Shown: positions 44,967 through 55,499 of the stretch, in pieces | Layout of the letters: each line of letters begins with the position of its first letter | Numbering within the stretch: position 1 is the stretch's first letter | Origin: Alopecurus myosuroides | Taxonomy: Eukaryota; Streptophyta; Magnoliopsida; Poales; Poaceae | DNA length: 64,000 nt | Reading direction: 5' to 3' | NCBI GenBank assembly: GCA_028641055.1 | Contig: CM054060.1 | Span: 206,174,445-206,238,444 of the forward strand | The notes under the pieces: model-generated | Database searches by the model: none | Seen by the model: the letters and a program-made list of their open reading frames with translations, nothing else | What the model was told of the DNA's origin: nothing | Program-made: the position numbers and the translations under genes

Positions 44967-45833
44967 TGATAAGGGGTGGCCCAATCTTCTCGATGAACAC
45001 TCACGATAACTTGATAGATAACTAGTGCGCCACTGAAAACTCTCCTTGGATGAACCCTGATGCCAATGCAACAGCTCTTGATCCCTTTGGATAGATAACG
45101 AGTGGTCCTGTACCCTCTTATTCCTAGTGGAACAGCGGATAACACGTAAAATTTGCAATGGTAACACCACCCTATCGATACGAACTTGGTGGTTGGTAAA
45201 TTTCAGATGAACATGGTTCAATTCTGGAAATCTAGGGTTTTATCTTAAACTTGGTCTAACCTATCCCACACGCAGGTGGCAGCTATATATGAGGGGTTTG
45301 GTGCGGCCACAAGGGTGCCTTGCGCAAGCAACAACACCTCTAGGCCTAGGACTCCTAATTGGACTCTAATATGTGATACAAACCGACCACTTTAAGGGAT
45401 TCGGCCCAATATGGCATACAAGCCATGCCTAAATTAATTAGGACTGTTACTATGGCGCATTGATCTTCTATGGGGACGCCCTCCTCTTGTTTTCACCCTT
45501 GTACATTTGTTTTCACAACTTGCACATTTGTTTTCACAACTTGCAATGTTGTTTTCACCATGGTACTTTTGTTTTCAACACTTGTAAGCTTGTTTTCCAT
45601 CATCTCCATGTTTTTTCCAGCTCCTATTGATGCCATCTTCCCTCCATGTTTGTGTTATCAATAAACCTATCACACATAAATACACATGCTTAGGTAGTAT
45701 AACATACTTATAAACACAAACAACACAATCCATTAAGAAGGAATTCACCTTATGATGAACAAAAGTGAGGCTTAATATTTGCTTCCAACTCAAGCATGAC
45801 AAATCGTCATGGACCCCTATTATATCCATATCA
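44967..45833 (-). repeat. E4 3' LTR (867 bp)
   Basis: Lacks about 37 bases present in the other LTR (around 45090-45095). Carries the degenerate 21-bp repeat (GTTTTCAC..TTGTACATTT type, 45490-45620). TATA-like TATATA at about 45284. Confidence 0.85.
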
Positions 45834-46345
45834 TCCTCCCTTTCTACAAGACAAGACGTCGTCGGCTTGTGGGAAGCTGAAAGTGGAAGAAACAAAAAGA
45901 ACAACGTGTATGCACAATATATGTATCTATAATGGGGTGCATTAGTTGTTAGTAGATCATAAAATTTTGCACCTGACATGTGACGACAAAATTGGCATGA
46001 AAACATCACATAATTGTCATAGCATCTCATAAAATAGCAATCATAATTGCAAATATAAGTGAAGCTCATAAAATCATGATCAAAAGGAGAGACATCTATG
46101 TATACATGTTTATTGTTTAATATCAAATCAAGTGTTCTCACAGAAGATCTATGATCAAATTTGTTTTTAATAGTACACTCAAAGGTGTTAACATGTTTAT
46201 TATTCTTATTATGAAAGTTGCAACTCAATTTGCAAATATAAGTGAAGTATAATTTGTTAGCACATGTACTTAACAAGTTTTGTGGCAAACCAAACATATG
46301 TGTAAAATCATGCTCACATGTAGAAATTGTAAACCATCCAAGCAA
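45575..46345 (-). pseudogene. E4 protein, C-terminal part (after a frameshift)
   Basis: Continues the homology of the ORF 46270-47457 in another frame: its start (CEHDFTHMFGLPQNLL) matches E0 residues that directly follow the end of the first part, so a frameshift near 46320-46345 separates them. It encodes FTYICNYDC...CRHMSG...NAPHYRYIY and passes through the polypurine tract into the LTR (EREDDMDIIGVHDDLSCLSW). No known domain. Confidence 0.65.
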
Positions 46346-47457
46346 GGTAACATAATGTTCAATTCGGCCATTTTATCACAAGTTATACATATTTGATCCA
46401 CCATAAAAATTGCATTAATGTTATAGTCACCAACCAAATTAAAAGTGAAGCAAGTAGCATAGGTGCTAGAATTTATATATGAAATTTCAGCAATCCTATT
46501 CATAGCACATTGCACATTAATTGCTTCATGTAAGATGATGGAATACACAATATTCATAGGTGGTATTTTAGCAAGCACTTCTTTATGTGAAATCAAAACC
46601 ACATGCTCAAAATTTGAAATATACAAACTATCACATGGTGGTGAACTATATGTGGTTATCAACTCGTAAGAATTAACTAACACATTAGTAGGCTCACAAA
46701 AAGTTGTACTTGGAAGTGGCAGCTCCAAATCAGCACCAACAGAAATAACATCCTCCTCGGATATAATAGGCATTGATTCATCTTTCTCAAGTGGTGATGC
46801 AGGTTGTACTAGTGATGGCTCCCTTTCTTCAAGAGTAACCTGCATATCACAAGACATAGTACTAGGCACAATGGCATGCTCCTCCAATGGATGTCGTGGT
46901 GGTGGTGCAGGTTGTACTAGAGGCTCCCTTTCTTCAAAAGCAACCTGCACATCATATGAAACAACACTAGGAGTAGACATGATTATGTTAGTAGAAACAA
47001 CCTCACATGTTTTCTCAACTTCAGATCCCATGACTTGATGATAACATAATGGTTGCTTTCTAACCTCCATACAATTTTCAAGTGTAGCATGTCTTCTTTG
47101 ATGATATTTATGATTCCAAAGTAATTTTATGTCAGGATAATTTCTAGCAAACCGAAATTTGACCGAACAAGATGCACCCAACAACAGATGAAAACTAGTA
47201 AATGCTCTCGGAATCACATGACAATAAATTTGCTCTATATGACCACTAATGGTTAATGGAATAAAAGTACGTAGAGTAATTCGAGTTTTATCATCATTAG
47301 TAATTAACATGTATGGATTTGCTTGAAAAGTTTCCAATTGCAATTTCTCTACCACATCAAGACTAACAAAATTAGAGTGAGTATCCTTATCAAGAGTGAT
47401 AGCAGCAGGGCAACCTTTGAATTCTGCAATCAAGTGGAACAAATTTGTTGCAGGCAT
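46270..47457 (-). CDS. E4 protein, N-terminal part: degenerate retropepsin-like domain and unknown region
   Basis: 395 residues from ATG at 47457 (in-frame TAG upstream near 47475). Residues about 10-130 have the layout of a gypsy protease: AAITLDKDTHSNFVSLDVVEKL stands where a D(S/G)G active site followed by a V.KL helix is expected, and RAFTSFHLLLGASCSVKF resembles the LLLGRPWQFD end of the fold. The active-site triplet is DKD, so proteolysis is unlikely. Residues 180-260 hold two copies of a C/YDxQVxxEEREPxLVQPA unit with Pro-rich spacers. The rest (ISNFEHVVLISHKEVLAK, FTFNLVGDY) is shared with E0 and otherwise unknown. No Gag or RT is adjacent. Confidence 0.65.
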   Translation of the reverse strand: MPATNLFHLIAEFKGCPAAITLDKDTHSNFVSLDVVEKLQLETFQANPYMLITNDDKTRITLRTFIPLTISGHIEQIYCHVIPRAFTSFHLLLGASCSVKFRFARNYPDIKLLWNHKYHQRRHATLENCMEVRKQPLCYHQVMGSEVEKTCEVVSTNIIMSTPSVVSYDVQVAFEEREPLVQPAPPPRHPLEEHAIVPSTMSCDMQVTLEEREPSLVQPASPLEKDESMPIISEEDVISVGADLELPLPSTTFCEPTNVLVNSYELITTYSSPPCDSLYISNFEHVVLISHKEVLAKIPPMNIVYSIILHEAINVQCAMNRIAEISYINSSTYATCFTFNLVGDYNINAIFMVDQICITCDKMAELNIMLPCLDGLQFLHVSMILHICLVCHKTC

Positions 47458-48972
47458 TCCACTAGAATCCTCCTCCTAGAAAGCATCACTTCACATAGAA
47501 AAACTACAAAGCTCCATTGATTAACTTGTTAGTAACAAAATAACAATGGGTTTTGGTGTTCTCTCACAACTCTCTCAAAATAGCAAAGAAAACTGTATCT
47601 TACCGCTCCAAAGAGAATAGAAAACACTCACCACAAGTAGTATTAACACGTGTACTGATGTGCAGATGAGAATACCCGGGAGTTTGGCTATCACAAGACA
47701 AACAAGGAATATAGTGGGGCTTGGTATGGATACCTAACAACACCAATAACAAGTCCTATTTGCTGCTTGTGATGATATGAAAAGCACAGGAAACACACAC
47801 GTGGAGAATAATGTGGAAAGCAACTATATGTATGGAATTGTTGCAATGCACTCAAAAGACACTAGCTATAGCTCTTATAAACAGGCACAAGATTGCTCAA
47901 AGAACTAGTGCAAAACAGCATGTAAACAGCTCCCAAATATGTGGCAATGATCAATACTCGTCAGGCCTCTTTTCCTCTCTTATTTTTCTGTTTTTTCTCT
48001 CTGGTTTTTCCACTCTTTTGGGCTAAAATGTCCAATCTGTACGGACACTGATTTTTTTTCTCTTTTGGCAACAATATGTCGCACCGCGGAGCAAAATTTC
48101 CCAGACAAACTGCATGATGAAACAGATGATTGAGCAGCCTGTGAGCAAAAAATCTAGCTAGTCTTATATGGGTATGCTCCTAATTTGATATGTAGATAGG
48201 CCGTGGCTATGGTTCTCAAATATATGGAGTGGAAATCAATTGAAATTGGCAAAGAAAACAGATCCGAAAACAGACTTTACTCCCGGCAGAAAACTGCCTG
48301 CTTTTGTGCCGCGACGCAGAGAAACGCGCAGTTTTGCGCTGGCGGCAGGCCGTCGCGGCAGCAAATTGCGCGGAAACGCTGCCGTACGGTAGAGGTCTAT
48401 CACGGGTGTGCGCGCTACAAGGGCAGACGCTGTCTGAGGTTCAGCGCGTGGCAGCAGCGGTAGGGCGTGGCAGCGAATTGTGCGCGCGGCAGAGAAACAA
48501 CGCGGTTGTGTGCCGTGGTAGCGCGCGGGTGGGCTGCGAGTAAGGGCGGCGCGGGGCTGCGGGGTGGTTTTGTAACACGCGCGACGGTGGAATCCGACTG
48601 CGACAGGGAAACGGCGGCGGTAGGGAAATCGCGAAAACGCGTGCCGCGGTAGATATTCGAGTTGAACTCGAATTGGATCAGAGCACCCGATCGGATTGGA
48701 GTTTTTTTGTTGGAATTTTTGGTGGACTCTATGAAGAACACGAAGAACAGCTAGAACCCTAACCCTAATCCGAAATATAAAAGACACAAAAGGAAAAAAG
48801 GAACGCAAAATCAAACACAAACAACAACTAAAACTCGATAATGGTGATGATCTAAGGCGATGACAATGAACTACTCCTGTTTTTTGGGGCTTTTCGTGGA
48901 TAGGTAAGAAAAACAAAACGAATCTAAGAGGATAAATTGCTCACAGAGTTAACCTGGAAATATGATGCCATA
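47458..48972 (-). other. E4 leader
   Basis: 1.5 kb between the 5' LTR and the ORF. The part next to the LTR resembles the E1 leader (GAGCAATTTxxT..., CTATCCAxxAAAAGCC). 48290-48700 is GC-rich and gives overlapping ORFs on both strands without domain. No gene. The degenerate primer site (48953-48970, minus) reads TGGCATCATATTTCCAGG against the expected TGGTATCAGA... Confidence 0.6.
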
Positions 48973-49876
48973 TGATAAGGGGTGGCCCAATCTTCTCGAT
49001 GAACACTCACGATAACTTGATAGATAACTAGTGCGCCACTGAAAACTCTCCTTGGATGAACCCTGATGCCAATGCAACAGCTCTCGATCCCTTTGGATAT
49101 TCTCAACTCCACACTCTTGCACAACGTAATCAAAAGACTATAAGTGGTCATGTACCCTCTTATTCCCAGTGGAACAGCGTATAACACGTAAACTTTGCAA
49201 TGGTAACACCACCCTATCGAAATGAACTTGGTGGTTGGTAAATTTCAGATGAACATGGTTCAATTATGGAAATCTAGGGTTTTATCTTAAACTTGGTCTA
49301 ACCTATCCCAAACGCAGGTGGCAGCTATATATATGAGGGGTTTGGTGCGGCCACAAGGGTGCCTTGCGCAAGCAACAACCCTTCTAGGCCTAGGACTGCT
49401 AATTGGACTCTAATATGCGATACAAACCGACCACTTTAAGGGATTCGGCCCAATATGGCATACAATCCATGCCGAAATTAATTAGACTTTTACTATGGCG
49501 CATTGATCTTCTATGGGGGCGCCCTCCTCTTGTTTTCACCATTGTACATTTTTTTCACAACTTGCACATTTGTTTTGACAACTTGCAATGTTGTTTTCAC
49601 CATGGTACTTTTGTTTTCAACACTTGTAAGCTTGTTTTCTATCATCTCCATGTTGTTTTCCAGCTCCTCTTGATGCCATCTTCCCTCCATGTCTGTGTTA
49701 TCAATAAACCTATCACACATAAATACATATGCTTAGGTAGTATAGCATTCTTATAAACACAAACAACACAATCCATTAAGAAGGAATTCACCTTATCATG
49801 AACAACAGTGAGGCTTAATATTTCCTTCCAACTCAAGCATGACAAATCCTCATTGACCCCTATTATATCCATATCA
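48973..49876 (-). repeat. E4 5' LTR (904 bp)
   Basis: Full-length LTR. The degenerate 21-bp repeat encodes a partly preserved ENKxxx array at about 49513-49660 (minus strand). TATA-like TATATATA at about 49327. Confidence 0.85.
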
Positions 49877-49881
49877 CAACC

Positions 49882-51839
49882 CCTATTAGGATCAAGTCAA
49901 GCTTTCCACACGATGCAATGCTTGAATCTTAAACTATTTGCGCACTAAAAACAAGCAAGTGTTCTGCGTTGGTACCTGGCACCGGGAAAAGAGAACATTA
50001 TGGGGGGTTTGGAAGGTCAATGGAAGAAAGGTTCACAAAGCTGAAAGTGGTCATTAGACAAGAGAAAGTCTTACAACCGAAGCTATGCAAGGAGTAGGGA
50101 TTGACACACAACGGATGCACATAGAGCTATAAGTGTATGAAAGCTCTCCAACGGAACTAGTGGGGGTGCATCCAACTTGCTTGCTCACGAAGACCTAGAG
50201 ATCATTTGAGGAGGCTCATCATTGGAATATACAAGCCAAGTTCTATAATGTAAAGTTCCCCACATAGTTATGAATGAATGATAATATGAAAAAATTCTCC
50301 AAACTGAATTATTGGTGCTAACATGAAGCACAAGTGTGGTATAAAGGATAGTGATGCGCCCCCTCTCTCTTTACTCTCTCTTTGGCACTTTATTTTTTCT
50401 TTTCTTTTTGGGCTTATATATATATATATCGCCGGTAGGGGAAACATCCTATATTACAATGAATCATCACACTTTTAGTACTCATAACTCATAAATAAAT
50501 ATCTCTGATGTCTCTAACTGCATGCTCCTGCCAGTGTAGCAGTATGCATAAATAACCATGAAGCTCATCATCAAGTAACATAATGGAGGTGGATGTTATG
50601 CAGCAATATATCTTGGAATGGATATGGAAATGCCATGATAGGTAGGTATGGTGGTTGTTTTGAGGAAGAATATATGGGCTTATGTGTAGGAGAACAAAGT
50701 CCTCCCACGGGATTTGAATGCACTCGCGGAGCATGCACCAACTCTCAATGTGAGAAAGGGCAATGCAGAGTACCGAAGAGGCTAGCAAATATGGATGGTG
50801 GAAGTGCCAGGAACCGCAACATAGACTCACAAGTTAAAAGATTGCAGCAAGAAAATCATCTTACAAGGCAAAGTGCAAATCACTCCAAGAGGGTCTGTGG
50901 CAATGACAAGTCACTGTTGGCTACCCCGACCGTAGCGCGTAACAAAAGGCCGATCGGAAATGTATCACTCGTAGAAATAATATACCATTGTTTCTATCGG
51001 CTGGTAATTTAAGTGTGGCACAGTTTCAAGTTTCTTAGACCAGCCATTAAAAGTTTCTACTTACTAGTCCTTCCCGTTTATCTATTAAGCAAATTAATAT
51101 CTCAAAACAACAGCAGTGATTCAAGTGAAGCAGTTTAGTGATCTACAAGACCATGCAAATTTTTCCACTATACCAACTATGACATAAGCATTTCTATTCT
51201 CAGCCAAGCACATATATGTGAGAACCACCTAACTACAAAAGCTAACAGCTCTGAACAAAGAATGCATGAAAACAAAGGCTAAAGGCAGTACTAGCAAAAA
51301 GTGAACACTCACAGAACAATAAGAATGAAAACTAGAGTGTTCTAAGAAATGAAAACGGAGTGTGTCTATCTCCCACACAAGTATGATAAGATCCAACCAT
51401 AAACTACAGCAAAGAAAACTAAACAAACTGAAAGCAAAAATAAAAGACTCTCCAAGTAAAGCACATAAGATGTGACCGAATTAAAACATAGTTTCACTAG
51501 AAGTGACCTGATAATTTGTCGATGAAGAAGGGGATGCCTTGGGCATCCCCAAGCATAGACGCTTGAGTCTTCTTGGAACTTGCTGAGATGTACCTCCGGG
51601 GCATCCCCAAGCTTAGGCTCTTCACTATTCTTGATCACGTCATATCATCCTCTTCTCTTGACCATTGAAAACTTCCTTCACACCAAGCTTCTCACAATCT
51701 TCATTAGCAACGTTAGTGCAATCGAAATAATAAATTCACATGGTTCAGTTTCAACTCATAAACACATTAGCTACTGTCACAACTTCTTTTAAAACTCTTT
51801 TTCTCAAAAGAACACCAAAAGAAAGAGATTAAGATGCAA
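49882..51839 (-). other. E3 internal non-coding region, second part
   Basis: Resumes E3 after E4. No coding domain. Holds a (TA)n run near 50417-50430 and two more copies of the polypurine-like motif: a perfect 9-bp-arm hairpin GGGGATGCC/GGCATCCCC (51530-51550) and GGGGCATCCCCAAGCTTAG (51598-51616). The Tekay-like element enters at 51840 (TGCAA before it). Confidence 0.6.
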
Positions 51840-54800
51840 TGTAACATCCCAATTTTTGATTTGGATGTTTTGCATTAGAGCATTTGCATTGCATCATATA
51901 GTATTGCATTTCTTTGCATTTCATTTGAAATTTAAGAATAAACCCGACTCTTCAAAGAATTAAATCTATTAAAATGTATATGTTATATGTGTGCAATATA
52001 AGCACAAAACTATTTTCTATTTTCATACATGACAAAGTAATACTATGTGGTACAAAATTCGAATTAATATTTATAGTCTTTTCTGAAAAATTGTTATGAG
52101 CCAATTTGGTGTTGTCATCACACTTCATATAAGAAACCAGAGAAGAAATTAAAGAAGGAAAAAAAAAGGAAATAGAGGAGCTGCCGTACATGGTCCAGGA
52201 AAGCAACCGAACCAGCTTTTTCTTCCTCTCATCCCACGTATTTCTCTCCTCGCATAACTTCCTCACCTCACGTTCTATTTCTTTTTCTTTTCTTTGTTTT
52301 TTTCCTGGCGAGGGGACCCACACAGCTATGCATCGTTGCCTATTCTAAAAACTGAATCCCAGACGAACTCGCGTTCGTTCCAGTATCGTACTGGCTTCCG
52401 AGAAAATCTACCAACATAGTTTGTTTCGGCTACTACTTGGCCACGGGAAATAGCCTATAAATACCTCCGCACGACTACAACTCCGTTTTTCCGTTCTCGC
52501 CAAGCCCTAGCCGCCTCAGATCGATCTGCAAACTTCCGTGCCGCCGCCACCATTGCCACCGTTCGGAGCTTCGGAGCTTGAGGTTCAGGCCGATTCGGAA
52601 CCGCCCGAGACTCTCCACTCGCCTCTATTTTGTTTCCTATATTTTTGTGCACCATCTAAAGCTATTTCCCACGCAATCAGAGCACCGGAGCGAGCAGCTC
52701 GTACCGCCGGAGTTGGAGCTTCAGGAGTACGTCGTCGCCGTCGTGTGAACCTTCGTGAGGCGCCATAAAGACCCCTCTGGAGTTCGCCGGAAGGAGCTGC
52801 ATCACCGGGTAATTCTCCTCGAGCTGCACGACGACCAGAGAGACCCCAACCCTCATCACCAAGCACACTGCCATTGCCTTCATCCACGTACAGGTAAAGA
52901 GATTGCTTCTCATTGGAGAAGACACACAGTAGCCGTCCGATCCAACCTCTATGGCTCAGATTAGAAGTAGAACTGAAGGGGTATCCGCGAGTAGGAACAC
53001 GCCATGTGGCAAGTGACCCAGTCAGCGCCACACCAGCGCCTGGTCAGCGCGCCCAGCGAACCAGATGCAGCCATGTGGCGACTTAGCTGTAAAATCGCAG
53101 AAAAAGGCAGAGAAAATGCTAAACTTGCGAAATTCATAGAAAATTAAATATAAGTCCAAAAATTACGTTCTTTATACCGTTGAGCTCAGAAAAATGTGTA
53201 GAACCTGATTCTGTAATAAAATCGCATGTTTACAGAACTTAAAAAAATAATTATTTGAAACACTATTTTTGAGTATTTTGACCATATCTTTAATTCTATA
53301 AATCGAAATGGGATGAATCCAATTGTCCCTGGAAGATAATTTAATTGTTTATGTAGAGGTTTCGTCCATAAAAATTTATGATGTAATTTTGGACAGAAAA
53401 CTTTCAGAACCTCATGTAACCCTCATAAATGTGTTTAACCAAATATTTTAAATGTCATATTGCATTTAGTTTTGCATGCATCTTATGGTAGTTAATAATC
53501 AGAGAACTATTATTACCTATTGTTTGCAATATTAAAACATCATGCATCCATGTTTTGTGTTGTTGCATATTATGATTGTCTGTTATTTATTGTGTACTGC
53601 TTACTACGTGTAGATTCCGACGCCGGGGATTACTGCACTTGTGAAGAGTGTGTGTTTCCGAACTGCTATCAAGGCAAGTGGATTTTGGTCATGAAACCAT
53701 TATTTTACTACTGCATCTTAGAGATTTTAATCGTAGTATGCATGATAGGATTGTTTGAAGAAATAGCTAAGCTAGAACCGTTTCACTAACACCCAAGTGA
53801 AATAGTTCCTATGTGCCCGTTAGACAACTCAACATAGACACCACCGTTGGTAGTATTGCTTAGCCATGCAAATTATTCGTGGTTGGGAATTATCATGTAT
53901 TGTTATTTATGTCTTATTTTAATTGTCTATAAAAACAACCTGATAATTCAATCAACCACTGGGTGGAACTTGGTCGGTCGGATTATGTTGAGTGGCACCG
54001 TGGGTCATATTTATGCTCACCCGCGCGTCGTACACTTGTGGATGGCCACCCAGTATTTTGAGGATGATGTTTGGTTTCGTGTCAAGTAGCTATACCGTGC
54101 AACAAGGCGTCACATTGGTATGGGCCGTGACGGAGTTGGATTGTTTGATTGCTCTACCCGCCGTGACCAGCTGATGTAGTGGATGTAGGAGTAAGGGTCC
54201 GGATCCGGGGCTGACGCGATCGTACGTGATGACTCTGGCTTGAATTCACTTTCTCCCTACAAACATGGTGATACATGGTAGATGAGAGTGGACCGGGCAG
54301 CTGGGTAAAGTGCACTAGCCTCCGGAGTGTTAAGAACTAAGATCTTAGCCGTGTTTCATTGGTTAGAAACAAATTAGCACTAGACTGGTGAATCATTACA
54401 TTGTCCTTGTTCATTCTAATTTCTTAATTAAAATTTGAGGGTCCAACAATTAACGGATTAGACACGTGCGTTGACCACGGTGTTCTATTTCCAATGGGTA
54501 GGAGCACATGCCCGAGGGCAGAGTGTCCAAAGTTATACTTATGAAAAGTATGTTTTATCAAAGAATAGGGAAACTATTGCTTTACGCAAATCAGCCTTGA
54601 AACATCCACCAGCCAAATAAGCATGTAGTATGTTAGGCTCTCCTATATTTCTTTTGATCCACTTGCCAGGCAATTACACGATTGTTCTGACCTCCCTCGT
54701 GGGGCTGCAAATTCCAACTTGCAGGTTGTTCAGACTCGGAGTGAGTTTATTACGTAGGTTTCGAGACACCGGTCAACCTTTGTTCGCCTGTGGCTGACAA

Positions 54801-55339
54801 ACAAGAAGATTGGAGGTCTACCATCGCTATTATTATATCCGCTGCTGTTATTCGATATTTATTACATTGAGAACCTTTGTGTCAGCTCTTGCTGTGCAAC
54901 TTGTAATAATTTTACTCTGGATGATACGTTATACGAGATGCATTTGTTATATCTGTTTACCTATCTCGTTGTGTGTGCTGGTGAACGGTCCAGGGTCCAG
55001 TACTACACGCAACGTTACAGTCTTTTATGGGCTGTAACACTACAGATCGTAGGTTTCGAGACACCGGTCAACCTTTGTTCGCCTGTGGCTGACAAACAAG
55101 AAGATTGGAGGTCTACCATCGCTATTATTATATCCGCTGCTGTTATTCGATATTTATTACATTGAGAACCTGTGTGTCAGCTCTTGCTGTGCAACTTGTA
55201 ATAATTTTACTCTGGATGATACGTTATACGAGATGCATTTGTTATATCTGTTTACCTATCTCGTTGTGTGTGCTGGTGAACGGTCCAGGGGCCAGTACTA
55301 CACGCAACGTTACAGTCTTTTATGGGCTGTAACACTACA
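51840..55339 (+). repeat. Tekay-like 5' LTR (3500 bp)
   Basis: TGTAACATCCCAATTTTTG...TAACACTACA. TATA box CTATAAATA at 52455-52463, with a CT-rich start region and CAAGCCCTAGCCGCC near 52500. A donor-like CAG/GTAAAG near 52892 hints at a spliced leader. A 295-bp tandem duplication lies at its end. ORFs of 60-148 codons inside (for example 52585-53031 minus) occur identically in the 3' LTR and have no domain. Confidence 0.92.
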
Positions 55340-55342
55340 GAT
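54753..55342 (+). repeat. 295-bp tandem duplication at the 5' LTR end
   Basis: Units 54753-55047 and 55048-55342 are nearly identical (for example AACCTTTG/AACCTGTG and GGTCCAG/GGGCCAG changes). Each ends ...CACTACAGAT: the last eight bases before GAT are the LTR end, and GAT matches the bases between the LTR and the primer site. Confidence 0.88.
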
Positions 55343-55359
55343 GGTATCAGAGCAATGCG
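55342..55359 (+). promoter_or_regulatory. Tekay-like primer-binding site
   Basis: TGGTATCAGAGCAATGCG, two bases past the LTR end; initiator tRNA-Met type with twelve perfect bases. Confidence 0.9.
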
Positions 55360-55499
55360 TTGCCTGTAGGATCGAAACCTAGGAATGGATTAGGAAAAGA
55401 CATAGGAACAACTTAATTATTTTACTTCCAGTCTTTTAATTCTTGCCTTTTCGACTTATACTCTTTTCCCTGCTAATGTTTACTTATCTCTACTTATAG

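Larger units (their letters stand above)
44967..49876 (-). mobile_element. E4: non-autonomous gypsy-like element, target duplication CAACC
   Basis: LTRs 44967-45833 and 48973-49876 (TGATATGGATATAATAGG...CACCCCTTATCA on the minus strand). CAACC is at 44962-44966 and 49877-49881. Polypurine tract GAAAGGGAGGA at 45834-45844; degenerate primer site 48953-48970. One protein-coding region (47457 to about 45834) with no RT, RNase H or integrase. At 4.9 kb it must depend on another element. It is the same family as E0, and its LTR layout matches E1. Confidence 0.88.

Noticed and set aside
48236..48916. 226-codon minus-strand ORF in the E4 leader
   Set aside because: Lies in a GC-rich leader with competing frames on the other strand; low-complexity Arg/Ser/Pro, no domain.
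50417..50430. (TA)n run as a possible regulatory site
   Set aside because: Short simple repeat in non-coding element sequence; no supporting context.
52585..53031. 148-codon ORF, repeated at 61885-62331
   Set aside because: The repetition is explained by the two LTRs of one element; no domain or independent conservation.
53520..54174. ORFs of 60-89 codons in the Tekay-like LTR
   Set aside because: Present in both LTRs at the same places, no domain, AT-rich; typical random frames.
54810..55332. Twin 75-codon ORFs
   Set aside because: They are the same stretch of the duplicated LTR end, not genes.
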